Assembly: GCA_015660885.1 (NCBI GenBank)
Contig: JACTUB010000009.1
Location: 1 to 64,000 of the forward strand
Source: Methanoregulaceae archaeon
Lineage (GTDB): Archaea; Halobacteriota; Methanomicrobia; Methanomicrobiales; Methanospirillaceae
Direction of reading: 5' to 3'
DNA length: 64,000 nucleotides
The notes below the pieces were generated by a model, which saw only the letters and a list, made by a program, of their open reading frames with translations, was not told the origin of the DNA and ran no database searches. Of the stretch, positions 37,076 to 47,035 are shown in pieces. Every line of letters starts with the position of its first letter. Position 1 is the stretch's first letter. The position numbers and the translations under genes were made by a program.

Positions 37076-37958
37076 GATGGGCACACCCGATGATCTCTTT
37101 TGGCGCCAATCCATCCTTTTTATAGAGTTCAGCTTTGATTGTCTCAAAAACTTTTACATTATTAAGAACTGCACTGCCAATCTCCACTGCACTAGCCCCG
37201 GCCATCATCATCTCAATGACATTATCTGCAGTGGCAACGCCCCCGCAACCGATAATCGGTATTTTGCATGATTCATAGAGCTCGTATATACAGCGGACGG
37301 CAATAGGGAACACGGCACTCCCAGAGAGGCCACCATAGCGGTTCCCCAGCACCGGTCGCCGCATCCCTGTTGATATCCTCATCGCTTTAACCGTGTTGAT
37401 CGCGACGATCGCACTTGCCCCCCCGCGTTCTGCTGCTTTGCCGATCATGGTGATGTCTGCTACATTCGGCGTAAGTTTTACCCATGTCGGGATCCCGGTT
37501 ACGCTAACTGCCCTGGTACATGCTTCAACAAGTGCCGGGTCGGTTCCGATTGCTGCACCGTACCCTTCTGCATGGGGACAGGACAGATTCAGTTCAAAAC
37601 CAGCAGCCTTGCCCTCAAACCATCCGGCAACCAGAGTAAATTCAGCAGGATTTGTCCCAAATATGCTTACTATTACGGGTTTTTTCACGAGAGGTATGAT
37701 CTCATCCACAAACTCCTTTGATGGGTTAGGGAGACCCATGGCATTCAGAATCCCGTCTTCAAGTACTACAAGACATGGCCCTGCATGCCCATCCTTGGGA
37801 TAAGGACCAATCGACTTGGTCACAACTCCCCCGGCCCCTGAAGAAAGCATCCGGGCAAGCGACGATCCGGTCGTTCCGAGAATCCCAGCCGCGAGTAGCA
37901 GGTGATTATCGAGCGCCACGTTACCCAGAGTAACCGGACCCGGCCTGATCGATACCAT
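37068..37958 (-). CDS. pyrD: Dihydroorotate dehydrogenase B, catalytic subunit
   Basis: 296 residues. FMN-barrel motifs: LAAGILGTTGSS, GGVVTKSIG, GILNAMGLPNPS, FELNLSCPHAEG (class 1B base Cys), VKLTPNV, AINTVKAM, GNRYGGLSG and GCGGVATADN. It oxidises dihydroorotate to orotate in pyrimidine synthesis and works with the PyrK subunit encoded downstream. The promoter lies in the 175 bases shared with the divergent mdh gene. Confidence 0.96.
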   Translation of the reverse strand: MVSIRPGPVTLGNVALDNHLLLAAGILGTTGSSLARMLSSGAGGVVTKSIGPYPKDGHAGPCLVVLEDGILNAMGLPNPSKEFVDEIIPLVKKPVIVSIFGTNPAEFTLVAGWFEGKAAGFELNLSCPHAEGYGAAIGTDPALVEACTRAVSVTGIPTWVKLTPNVADITMIGKAAERGGASAIVAINTVKAMRISTGMRRPVLGNRYGGLSGSAVFPIAVRCIYELYESCKIPIIGCGGVATADNVIEMMMAGASAVEIGSAVLNNVKVFETIKAELYKKDGLAPKEIIGCAHHE

Positions 37959-38133
37959 GCATCAGGAAATAGTCGTCATATAATAAAAAGGGCATCTTTT
38001 TTGTGTTCTGGCTTAAAGGTATTCTGGGGTCAGAATTGCTGAACCGATCGAACATACATAATTCAGGACTGTTATGCGTTATCTGCCTGTTGTGAGTCAC
38101 TTAATTATTATCAGCATTCTATACTGTATCAGG

Positions 38134-39000
38134 ATGGCACGCCTCGCGGTAGTGGGAGTCGGGAGAATTGGCGGTGAAGTTGCTTACCTCGTCACGTCCA
38201 TGGGAATTGCAGATGAATTAGTCTTGTATGACTGCGATCCCAATATACTCAGGGCACAGGTGCTGGATCTCGAGCATACCGGGCTCCAGATACCCATCAG
38301 TACCGATAGCACTGCAATCAGGGAGTCGGATATCTGCATTTTTTCTGCAGGCCTGTCACGGAACCCGTCAGTAAAGACACGCGCCGATCTGCTTGAAATT
38401 AATCTGTCTGCAACCCGTGACTGTATCTCGCTGCTTAAAGGATTTTCAGGTATTCTTGTCACGGTTACAAACCCGATGGATGCAAACAATTTCGTACTCT
38501 GCAGAAAAACCGGCATCGGGAGGGAGCGATGTATAGGTTTTGGCGGACAGCTTGACAGCGCACGCTTCGGCCTCGCACTCAGGAACCGGGGAATAACAGG
38601 ATTTTCTTTTGTGTTGGGAGAGCATGGCGAACATCAGGTGCCGTACTTTTCCGGCCTCGCATCAGCGGTGGACATCAGCCAGCGGGAAGAGATTCTTTCC
38701 GAGCTGAGAGGTGCAAGTATGGAAGTGATCAAGGGAAAAGGGGGCACGGTTTTTGGTCCGGCTCTCCACCTTGCCCATCTTATCCGCATCATTCTCAAAG
38801 ATACCCAAGAACTGATTACTTGTTCAGCAGTACTTGACGGGGAATATGGTTTATCGGAATGTTCCCTTGGGGTTCCTGCCCACGTCGGCCGCAGCGGAAT
38901 CCAGAAGATTGAAGAATGGGAGCTTGATGCATGGGAGACAGAAAAAATGAACGAAGCGGGAAAGTTTGTTAAAGACCTCTGCGCACGGGCGGTATCCTGA
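38134..39000 (+). CDS. mdh: Malate/lactate dehydrogenase family protein, probable malate dehydrogenase
   Basis: 288 residues from the ATG at 38134, the point at which the Rossmann strand ARLAVVGVGRIGGEVA begins; a 20-residue upstream extension is rejected. Dinucleotide motif GVGRIGG, acidic LYDCDPN at strand 2, VTVTNPMDANNF, the substrate Arg region GGQLDSARF, and catalytic His in LGEHGEHQVP. In methanogens it supplies malate for the partial citric-acid cycle. NAD versus NADP preference is uncertain; Asp at the end of strand 2 favours NAD. The polB start follows its stop by one base, so the two are likely co-transcribed. Confidence 0.88.
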   Translation: MARLAVVGVGRIGGEVAYLVTSMGIADELVLYDCDPNILRAQVLDLEHTGLQIPISTDSTAIRESDICIFSAGLSRNPSVKTRADLLEINLSATRDCISLLKGFSGILVTVTNPMDANNFVLCRKTGIGRERCIGFGGQLDSARFGLALRNRGITGFSFVLGEHGEHQVPYFSGLASAVDISQREEILSELRGASMEVIKGKGGTVFGPALHLAHLIRIILKDTQELITCSAVLDGEYGLSECSLGVPAHVGRSGIQKIEEWELDAWETEKMNEAGKFVKDLCARAVS

Positions 39001-39001
39001 T

Positions 39002-41497
39002 ATGGCGTCCCAATCTTCACTTTCGGACGTGTATGCGACTCCCGGCTGCACTCTCGATCAGTTTTCCGGTATAAAGATTGCCATAAACCAGGTCGAGTAC
39101 AGTAATGCACCGGATGGCCCCATCATCCATATCTTCGGCAGGGATGTTCAGGGCAAAGCAATCCATTTGGAAGTTACCGGATTCCGGCCCTATTTTTATG
39201 TCCCCGCCGAAATGGTTGACGGTAAAGAAACCCCACCAGAGGCAACCGTTGTAACAGAGAGAAAATATCTTTCAATAAAAGGGGCAGCACTTCGCAGACT
39301 GTACACCAAGCGTCCATCAGATGTTCGCCGACTTCGTGATCAGTATCCAGGGAATCACTTTGAAGCCGATATTCTTTTTATAACCCGATTCCTCATCGAT
39401 TGTGGATTAACGGGAGGCGTCAAATCGCCGTCACAGATTGTCGATTACAAACAGATTTCTCCTGAAATTGTTGATGCTCCCGCACGCTCCTGTATTATCG
39501 ATATCGAATGCGTAGATGAAAATGGCTTTCCCGATCCTCAGCGTGATGCCATCATCTGCATCACGTGCTATGACTCATTTGATAATGATTACACGACATT
39601 CCTGCTGTCTCCTTGTGGTATCCCCTCCGAAATTATTGAAAAAGAAACGGCAGGAGGCCTGAAAAACGGGTGTTTCCGGAAAAAGTTCCACACTATCTGC
39701 GCGTTCGACCAGGAAAAGGAATTGCTGAAAAATTTTGCCGAATATATTGCAAAAAGAGATCCTGACGTTCTTTCCGGATGGAACTTCATTGAATTTGATA
39801 TTCAGTACATTGTTAACCGAATGGAAAAACTTGGTCTTTCTGCTATAAACCTCCTTGCTCGTCTGAAAGAACCAACAGAGCGGAATGCATTACCTGGACG
39901 TGCTCTTTTCGATCTTCTCACGGCATACAAGAAAATTCACGTCGCACAGAAAGAATCCTACCGGCTCGATGCAGTAGCCGAAGAAGAACTGGGTGAATGC
40001 AAAGTCAGGTATACTGGCACACTCGCCTCGCTCTGGAGGGAGAATCCGGCTCTCCTTGTGGAATACAATTTCAAGGATGTTGAATTGTGCGTTGCCATTG
40101 ATCGGAAGGACAATCTTATCGGATTCTATCGTGAAATTGCACGTTATGTCGGCTGTCCACTTGACAAGACTTTGAACTCCTCTAGTGTCATTGATGTCTA
40201 TGTTCTCAGGAAGGCACATGATCGGTATGTTCTGCCTTCTAAAGGATTTGTGAACGCAGAAGAATTCGAAGGCGCAACAGTCTTTGAACCGAGCAGGGGT
40301 GTCCGCGAGAATGTCATAGTCCTTGATTTAAAATCGCTCTACCCGATGGCGATGATGACAATCAATGCGTCTCCGGAAACAAAGAGTCCGGACGGAGAAC
40401 TTAGAGCTCCGAATGGGATCAGATTTAAAAAAGAACCAGATGGCCTCACAAGGAGTATTATCTCCGAACTTCTGAAAGAACGCGATGAGAAAAAAACTCT
40501 TCGCAATACATTCCCTTTCGGCTCACCACAATATGTCCTCTATGATATGCAACAGAACGTTCTGAAAGTGATCATGAATACGTATTATGGCGTGAGCGGA
40601 TATCCGAGATTCCGGCTTTTTGATCGTGAGATCGGCGCTGCAGTTACATCAGTGGGACGTGCAATCATCGAGCATACACGGAAAGTGATCGAACAACAGG
40701 GGCACACGGTGATCTATGGCGACACTGACTCTTGTATGGTTCAGCTCCCAAAAGACTTAACCAAGGAACAGACAATCGCCACTGCAAGGGAAATCGAGAG
40801 ACAACTTAACGAAAGTTATATGGAATTTGCAAAAAAAGAACTCAATGCAGATATTCACTTCTTCTCGATTAAGTTCGAGAAGATCTATGCACGGTTCTTT
40901 CAGGCAGGAAAGAAGAAGAGGTACGCTGGTCTCCTAGTTTGGAAAGAGGGAAAAGATGTCCAAGAGACTGATATCGTTGGATTTGAAATCAAACGAAGTG
41001 ACACCCCCCAGATTACAAAAATAGTACAGAGAAAAATTATGGATTTGATCCTTTCCGGTGAGAATATCGATGGTGTTCGCACCTATCTTACCGATATTGT
41101 TCAAAAATACCGTGCAGGAAAATTTTCTCTCGATGAGGTTGGGATCCCGGGAGGGATTGGAAAGGACCTCGACAATTATGAAACTGATGATGCCCAAGTT
41201 AGAGGAGCGAAATACTCTAACAAACATTTTAAAACCGATTTTAAGCAGGGGAGCAAGCCAAAGCGAGTGTATATCAAAGGTATTCATGGAAGTATATATC
41301 CCAACACCGATGTCGTATGTTTTGAATATAAAGATCAGATACCAAATGATTTCATAGTCGATTGGGACCTTATGCTAGAGAAAACCATCAAACAACCCAT
41401 ATCACGTATTACCGATGCACTTGGATGGAACTGGGATGAATTGATAGATCCTAATAAAAAAATGACACGAGCCTGTACATTTAATGATTTTTTTTGA
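39002..41497 (+). CDS. polB: Family B DNA polymerase
   Basis: 831 residues from the ATG at 39002, directly after the mdh stop; a 12-residue extension inside mdh is rejected. The exonuclease domain has Exo I SCIIDIECVDE, Exo II LSGWNFIEFD and Exo III YNFKDVEL. The polymerase domain has motif A DLKSLYPMAM, motif B KVIMNTYYGVSGYP and motif C YGDTDSCMV. It is therefore a proofreading replicative-type polymerase. No intein interrupts motifs A, B or C. Confidence 0.96.
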   Translation: MASQSSLSDVYATPGCTLDQFSGIKIAINQVEYSNAPDGPIIHIFGRDVQGKAIHLEVTGFRPYFYVPAEMVDGKETPPEATVVTERKYLSIKGAALRRLYTKRPSDVRRLRDQYPGNHFEADILFITRFLIDCGLTGGVKSPSQIVDYKQISPEIVDAPARSCIIDIECVDENGFPDPQRDAIICITCYDSFDNDYTTFLLSPCGIPSEIIEKETAGGLKNGCFRKKFHTICAFDQEKELLKNFAEYIAKRDPDVLSGWNFIEFDIQYIVNRMEKLGLSAINLLARLKEPTERNALPGRALFDLLTAYKKIHVAQKESYRLDAVAEEELGECKVRYTGTLASLWRENPALLVEYNFKDVELCVAIDRKDNLIGFYREIARYVGCPLDKTLNSSSVIDVYVLRKAHDRYVLPSKGFVNAEEFEGATVFEPSRGVRENVIVLDLKSLYPMAMMTINASPETKSPDGELRAPNGIRFKKEPDGLTRSIISELLKERDEKKTLRNTFPFGSPQYVLYDMQQNVLKVIMNTYYGVSGYPRFRLFDREIGAAVTSVGRAIIEHTRKVIEQQGHTVIYGDTDSCMVQLPKDLTKEQTIATAREIERQLNESYMEFAKKELNADIHFFSIKFEKIYARFFQAGKKKRYAGLLVWKEGKDVQETDIVGFEIKRSDTPQITKIVQRKIMDLILSGENIDGVRTYLTDIVQKYRAGKFSLDEVGIPGGIGKDLDNYETDDAQVRGAKYSNKHFKTDFKQGSKPKRVYIKGIHGSIYPNTDVVCFEYKDQIPNDFIVDWDLMLEKTIKQPISRITDALGWNWDELIDPNKKMTRACTFNDFF

Positions 41498-41583
41498 AAG
41501 ATCCATTTAAATAAAATATTCTTTTCTGATGGATTAAAATGAATATAATTCGTATGAAGTTCTCGTGCTACAAAAAACCAAGT

Positions 41584-43539
41584 CTACTTTTCATGAAAGC
41601 GTTTCCCGCCCTCACGTAATCGTTCGTTTAGTTTCTTAATCTGTTCACGCAGGGCAATCGCCCGTTCAAAGTCAAGACTGTCTGCTGCATCCCGCATCTG
41701 CTTTTCAATCTCGATGACCACGTTGGGGATTTCTGTCCGGGGAACATGCCTGGTATCCTTGACTTCAACTTCTTTTTCCTTGACCGGTTTCCTGATGGTC
41801 TGCGGGATGATGTGATGCTCTGAATTGTAAGCAACCTGGAGGTTACGCCGCCTTTTTGTCTCGGCAATCGCCCGCTTCATCGAATCGGTCATGACATCTG
41901 CATACAATACAACGTTCGCGTTGACGTTGCGCGCCGCACGACCAATAATCTGGATCAAACTTCTTGCATCGCGGAGGAATCCCTCCTTATCCGCATCGAG
42001 TATGCCGATGAACCCGACCTCAGGGATATCCAGTCCTTCTCTCAGGAGATTGATCCCGACGAGCACATCGAACTTTCCGAGCCGGAGCTCCCTAATGATT
42101 TCACTACGTTCGAGGGTCTCTATTTCAGAATGAAGGTATCTGGTCCGTATTCCCTGGTCTGCGAGAAACTCGGAGAGCTCTTCTGCAAGTCTTTTAGTGA
42201 GTGTTGTAACAAGTACCCGGTCACCCCGTTTGATAGTGGCCTTTACTTCGCGTATTACATCATCTGTCTGACCCTCAATCGGGCGAACCTCAACCATGGG
42301 GTCCACAAGCCCGGTCGGGCGGATGATCTGCTCGACCAGCTGGGCTGATTTTTTTAACTCGTAATCACCGGGTGTTGCTGACACAAAGACCACATTACCC
42401 ATATACTGCTCGAACTCGTGAAACTTCAACGGGCGATTGTCATATGCACTCGGAAGGCGGAAACCGTAATCAATCAGCGCCTTCTTCCGGGAGCGGTCAC
42501 CGTTGAACATGCCATGAAGCTGGGGGATGGTCTGGTGGCTCTCATCAATGAATATCAGAAAATCATCGGGGAAATAATCAAGGAGACAGTAGGGTTTCTC
42601 TCCTGCTTTCCTTCCATCGAAATGCCGGGAGTAATTCTCTATCCCTTTGCATGAACCGGTCTCCTCGATCATTTCAAGATCGAAATTTGTCCGCTGTTCG
42701 AGCCGGTGCGCCTCGATCATCCCAAGTGTTGGGAGAACTTCATCAAGTTCCTTGCGGATCGATGCAATTGCCGCTTTCCGGGTGCCTTCCGGGGTGACAA
42801 AGTGGCGGGCCGGGTAGACATAGAAATACCTCATTTCCTCTTTTTTTGTACCCGTGTTTTTGTCTACCTCGCGGATACGTTCAATCTCATCGCCGAACAT
42901 CTCAATCCGGATAATGTTGTTGAAGTACCCGGGAACTATATCGATAATGTCCCCTTTGACCCGGAACCTGCCGGGCATCAGTTCGAGGTCGTTTCTCTCA
43001 AAGAGGATATCGATAAGCCGGCCTATGATGTCGTTCCGGGTAATTTTCTGGCCTACGGAAAGCTCAAACCCCATATTCCGGAAATTCTCTGGATTACCAA
43101 GGCCGAAGATACAGGAGACCGAGGCGACGATGATCACGTCCCGCCTGAACGAAAGCGAGGCAGTGGCTGAGAGGCGTAACATCTCTATTTTGGGATTGAT
43201 AGCAGAGTCCTTCTCGATATACTGATCCTTTGCAGGGATGTAGGATTCCGGCTGGTAGTAATCGTAATAGGAGACAAAGTATTCGACCCGGTTATGCGGG
43301 AAGAAATCGGAGAATTCCTGGTACAGCTGGGCTGCAAGGGTCTTGTTATGGGCGAGTACAAGTGAAGGTCTGTTGCCAGCTGCGATCACGTTTGCCATGG
43401 TAAACGTCTTACCCGAGCCAGTAACGCCCAACAGTGTCTGGAACTGGTCATTGTTTTCCAGTCCATCGATTAATTTTCTTATTGCTTCCGGTTGTGAGCC
43501 GGCGGGAGCAAAACTGGAGGTGAGCTGGTACTCTGTCAT
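41584..43539 (-). CDS. uvrB: Excinuclease ABC subunit B
   Basis: 651 residues. N-terminal FAPAGSQPEAIRKL, Walker A GVTGSGKTFTMA, the DNA-wedging hairpin VSYYDYYQPESYIP, FIDESHQTIPQL (Walker B), helicase motifs VLVTTLTKRLAEEL, GINLLREGLDIPEV and IQIIGRAARN, and the C-terminal UvrC/UvrA-interaction helix. It verifies damage and loads UvrC in bacterial-type nucleotide excision repair, acquired by many methanogens. uvrA and uvrC are not in this window. It converges on polB across 86 bases rich in T and A runs. Confidence 0.98.
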   Translation of the reverse strand: MTEYQLTSSFAPAGSQPEAIRKLIDGLENNDQFQTLLGVTGSGKTFTMANVIAAGNRPSLVLAHNKTLAAQLYQEFSDFFPHNRVEYFVSYYDYYQPESYIPAKDQYIEKDSAINPKIEMLRLSATASLSFRRDVIIVASVSCIFGLGNPENFRNMGFELSVGQKITRNDIIGRLIDILFERNDLELMPGRFRVKGDIIDIVPGYFNNIIRIEMFGDEIERIREVDKNTGTKKEEMRYFYVYPARHFVTPEGTRKAAIASIRKELDEVLPTLGMIEAHRLEQRTNFDLEMIEETGSCKGIENYSRHFDGRKAGEKPYCLLDYFPDDFLIFIDESHQTIPQLHGMFNGDRSRKKALIDYGFRLPSAYDNRPLKFHEFEQYMGNVVFVSATPGDYELKKSAQLVEQIIRPTGLVDPMVEVRPIEGQTDDVIREVKATIKRGDRVLVTTLTKRLAEELSEFLADQGIRTRYLHSEIETLERSEIIRELRLGKFDVLVGINLLREGLDIPEVGFIGILDADKEGFLRDARSLIQIIGRAARNVNANVVLYADVMTDSMKRAIAETKRRRNLQVAYNSEHHIIPQTIRKPVKEKEVEVKDTRHVPRTEIPNVVIEIEKQMRDAADSLDFERAIALREQIKKLNERLREGGKRFHEK

Positions 43540-43788
43540 GAGTGCTTAGGATTTCGGATGCGTATATTAAAAGGAATCGGGTTGAGGCAGGAAAATAGGG
43601 GGGATCCGATGTAAAATCACAAAAATAACCTAGTTTATTATTATAATCATCGTATAGAAGGTGCTGGGCAGGTATCTGGTATTCACGACAGGATGTTGCG
43701 TGATATATTTTCCGAATAAAATATCCAAATTGGAAAAAAAGAGGAAATCTGTTCCTATAAAGAAGAAAGATCCGTAAAAGGAATCTAT

Positions 43789-45081
43789 CTACTTCGGTTT
43801 ATAATGCCCCCACTTCTCCAGCGCCTCTTTAAGTTCTTTTGACTTCTTTGCCTTTTCTTCGAGGCTGATACCCTCCTGCCATGCTTCGATTGCCTGCATA
43901 GTCGCTTGCGCCCCGGCGCGGGTACCCCTCGGGTGTCCGTGAATACCACCGCTTACGAGGAGTACAAGTTCATTACCATATATGTTCAGCACATCAGGTA
44001 CAAGTCCTGGATGGAGACCACCGGAAGAGACGGGAAATGCTGATTTGATCCTGCCCCAGTCCTGCTCCAGGAGCATCCCCTCGACAGCAGGGGTTTTCTT
44101 CTCCCGCAGAACATCAGCAAGGGCTACGGCTTCCCTTTTTGTCCCGGTCAGTTTGCCAACTGCCGTACCCGTATGAATCTGGGATACTCCTATGAGCCGC
44201 ATAAGTTTTGCGAGGACCTGCATAGTGATACCATGCTTTTTATTCCGATCAAACGTTGCATGCATCGCCCTGTGTGCATGGATCGCGAGACCGAGATCGG
44301 AGCAGTAGTCCCGCATCGTCATAACACTTGCGGTCCCCGCAACGACTACATCAATCATTGCGTAGTTCCAGCTATACTCCGCCAGGAGATCTGCCCTTTT
44401 TTTCATGGTTTCTGTGTCGGCGGATATATTGAGGAACGCAGATTTTTTCTCCCCGGTCTCTTGTTCTGCCTTGTCACGCGTCTTCGAGAGCATTTTTACC
44501 CTTTCTTCAAACCGGTTAAAGGGGGTCGACGTGAGGTTCTCGTCATCCTTAACAAAATCGAATCCACCCATCCAGGTCTCGTAACCGACCTCTGCATGTT
44601 CCTGTGCGGAAAACCCGATCTTAGGCTTGGGTACAGCGCCTGTCAAGGGGCGTTTGATGACCTTCATCATTTTCCTGATTCCGTCATTGCCAAAATGCGG
44701 ACCTTTGAAATGATTAAGATATGCCTGGGGTAAAGCGACATCGATCAAACGCAGGTTTCTCACCGCCTTCATTCCAAAGACGTTCCCCGCGATCCCACTC
44801 AGAAGCTGGACCGCGTTACCCTCCTCCCAGAGTGCAAGAGGATATGCAATTTTTACTACATTTCCTTCGATATCAAATGCTTTTGCCTCAAGACTTTTCA
44901 TACGGGGCGGAAGAGTATGGGGTGTTGTCCATGTGCCTGTCGAACTTTCCGATGCAATCCTTCCCGCAGCTTCCTTACTCCGGATCCCGGCAGCAGGTTC
45001 AAAATAAAACAGGCAGATGAGGTCATCAGATTCAGGAGTGTAGTCCAGGTTAACAAATTCTTTGTACCAGTCAATTGTCAT
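43789..45081 (-). CDS. rbcL: Ribulose-1,5-bisphosphate carboxylase, form III
   Basis: 430 residues, short like archaeal form III. The active site is complete: KPKIG (first catalytic Lys, ~152), GGFDFVKDDENL with the carbamylated Lys178, AIHAHRAMHA, loop 6 GTAVGKLTG and SSGGLHPG. In archaea the enzyme uses ribulose bisphosphate from AMP salvage or, in Methanospirillum-type methanogens with phosphoribulokinase, from a reductive hexulose-phosphate cycle. hxlB at 52458 would fit the latter. No small subunit, phosphoribulokinase or AMP phosphorylase gene is in the window. It stands alone between intergenic regions. Confidence 0.96.
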   Translation of the reverse strand: MTIDWYKEFVNLDYTPESDDLICLFYFEPAAGIRSKEAAGRIASESSTGTWTTPHTLPPRMKSLEAKAFDIEGNVVKIAYPLALWEEGNAVQLLSGIAGNVFGMKAVRNLRLIDVALPQAYLNHFKGPHFGNDGIRKMMKVIKRPLTGAVPKPKIGFSAQEHAEVGYETWMGGFDFVKDDENLTSTPFNRFEERVKMLSKTRDKAEQETGEKKSAFLNISADTETMKKRADLLAEYSWNYAMIDVVVAGTASVMTMRDYCSDLGLAIHAHRAMHATFDRNKKHGITMQVLAKLMRLIGVSQIHTGTAVGKLTGTKREAVALADVLREKKTPAVEGMLLEQDWGRIKSAFPVSSGGLHPGLVPDVLNIYGNELVLLVSGGIHGHPRGTRAGAQATMQAIEAWQEGISLEEKAKKSKELKEALEKWGHYKPK

Positions 45082-45226
45082 AGCTGTTCCCGTACTACCA
45101 AGGTAACCAATAGTAAAAAAAGTTCATGGTAGCAGACAAAGAGAAGACCCTTCTTAGTAGAAAATCCAAAAATAGATCAAGCGAAGAGATATCTGCGGAG
45201 ATGACTGCTGATCGACAACAAGATTA

Positions 45227-46156
45227 TCATATCAGCCGTATGAGATTTTCCCGTCCTTTTTTTATCTTTTGGATAATACCGCGTTTATGGAGGTCGTTGA
45301 GGGTTGCACTCACCGTTGATTTGGGCAGTCCCAGGTTTTTCACGATCTCCGACTGGTACTGTTCTCCACCGGTTTTTTTCAATAACTGTATAATCTTCTC
45401 TTCAATACTGATAATGTCCGTTTCAGATAACTGGACTGCCGTTTCGTCAGGGTCATCCGCTTCACGGCTACGTTTTTTTGAAATGATCACAATAACCCCC
45501 AGAATAACAAAAAAGACAACGCCCGATCCCAAAAGAACCCAAAACAAGGGAAGGCCGGATTTTTCAAAGACCAAATGGGGTTCGCCTGCCCCGAATGAAC
45601 GCAGACCGTACCAGATAAGTCCGTCCTGCAACTGGTCTGGTGCAGGTTCGGCGACACTGACCGTATACCCTGAGGGATACCGGACGATGAGGGTGTTTTC
45701 TTTTGCCAGGTACAACCCACCTGCTAATGCGTCACCCATTGTAAGGTCGTTTCCTGTTGTTTTTGCAAAACCTCTCCAGCTGAACGAATAAAACACAACC
45801 CCATATCGACCCGTGGGGGAAGTCTGGATGACAGCATCACCGGCAAAATCGGCAATTTCCATGGGTCGGGAAGTAGCAGCGGCGGCCTGTGCTGCAGAAT
45901 GCTGCATGAGATCCTGAAACTGGGGAAGGTAGGTTGACGATACATTATTAGCATAGGTATCAAACATTTCAACGTCGTCATCGGATGCGAGAAGCGTCCG
46001 GTACTCCACATGCCATAACGCTGTACCATCCTCCTGGATTGCAATAGCGTACGTTATTGATGATTCCGGTGGAGCAGGTGCCGCGTCTGCAATTAGAGGA
46101 AGGCAGATCAGGATCGCCATGAGAGTAACAATGCTGAACCGGGTCACATAATCCAT
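45227..46156 (-). CDS. Membrane-anchored winged-helix transcriptional regulator
   Basis: 309 residues. Signal-like N-terminus (residues 8-26), an extracytoplasmic domain of about 175 residues (SSITYAIAIQEDGTALWHVEY, SFSWRGFAKTTG, ENTLIVRYPSGYTVS), one membrane span near 203-226, then a cytoplasmic MarR/TrmB-like winged helix (residues ~245-309: SETDIISIEEKIIQLL, QSEIVKNLGLPKSTVSATL, IIQKIKKGRENLIRLI). The layout implies a one-component sensor: an outside signal regulates DNA binding directly. The target is unknown; a DUF5667 pseudogene lies upstream and RuBisCO downstream on the same strand. Confidence 0.8.
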   Translation of the reverse strand: MDYVTRFSIVTLMAILICLPLIADAAPAPPESSITYAIAIQEDGTALWHVEYRTLLASDDDVEMFDTYANNVSSTYLPQFQDLMQHSAAQAAAATSRPMEIADFAGDAVIQTSPTGRYGVVFYSFSWRGFAKTTGNDLTMGDALAGGLYLAKENTLIVRYPSGYTVSVAEPAPDQLQDGLIWYGLRSFGAGEPHLVFEKSGLPLFWVLLGSGVVFFVILGVIVIISKKRSREADDPDETAVQLSETDIISIEEKIIQLLKKTGGEQYQSEIVKNLGLPKSTVSATLNDLHKRGIIQKIKKGRENLIRLI

Positions 46157-46265
46157 GGATCACCTGTCTGTTGTTTATTATTGCTCAGAAGTATAAAATG
46201 TAATGAGAAATTTTGAATTAATCCTGTGATATTTTAGGGGAATTACAGGTCGCGTGACTTCTTAC

Positions 46266-47035
46266 TCACGTCCCTTTTTTTCCGTGCTCTTCCCTGTTTT
46301 CGGGTTTGGGGGTGATTGTAGTGTTAACCGCAATCGTATCTTTTTGATTTTTCATCCTTTCCTGGTTCTCCTTTCTGTCCTGGACTAAGGTTTTGGCGTG
46401 AGTGCTGTTATTCTCAACGGCCCGGGTCGGCTCCCTGATGTCCAGACTCTCGACATTGAGGAGTGTCTTATTATCCTTTCTCATGGAACGGGTGAATTTC
46501 ATTTCTGACTTCTGCTCAAATTTCTGTCCGAGTAAAAGGCTGTTGTTGTAAGCGGGGTAAGACTTGTATTATCCGGATGAGAGAGCAAAAGATTGGCAAG
46601 GACGGCCTGGTGTAAGGTGATCATTTCCTAGGCATGCAGCAGCCCGGTTTCATTTGATCCAAAGAACATTAAGGATCTTTCTGTCAGGTTCAGTTTCTGC
46701 CGGTACAGTTCCTGCACCCGTTCTGCTGAGTCGGTCCTGTCAAGATCCAGTTCCCTCCGCACTTCAGCAATGCGGAGTTGTGCATGGTCAACCTCCTTTT
46801 CTATCCTCTGAGTACTATTGAATGCTAACGTCTCATCAAGATCTTCCATGGCAACCTTCAGCCCGTATAAGGGGCTATCTGCACCGATGGGGCCGTTAAA
46901 TGGCTTAATGTCATTTGAGACGAAATCCACACCCTGTACATTTGTTGAATTGTTCTCTCGCACAGCAGCTGTCCCGATACTAAAGACTAAGGCTATGAGA
47001 AATATTCCTACAAGAATAATTTGCTTTTTTCTCAT
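46266..47035 (-). pseudogene. Broken DUF5667 family secreted protein gene
   Basis: The first 135 codons give a signal peptide (MRKKQIILVGIFLIALVFS), the DUF5667 motif SPLYGLKVAMEDLDETLAF and a helical RIEKEVDHAQLRIAEVR segment, ending at TAG (46630-46628). In the same frame the family sequence simply goes on: GLLHA, stop, EMITLHQAVLANLLLSHP, where a Gln codon (CAG) is expected at the stop. A one-base loss in the C run at 46557-46554 then shifts the frame to AYNNSLLLGQKFEQKSEMKF and onward to the stop at 46266. Two independent lesions show a decayed gene. The frameshift alone could be an assembly error. Confidence 0.85.

Noticed and set aside
45126..45791. 221-codon plus-strand frame
   Set aside because: It is antisense to the membrane-anchored winged-helix regulator.
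46628..46630. TAG read as pyrrolysine
   Set aside because: A frameshift in the same gene shows decay, and Methanomicrobiales are not known to use pyrrolysine; nothing in the window supports recoding.
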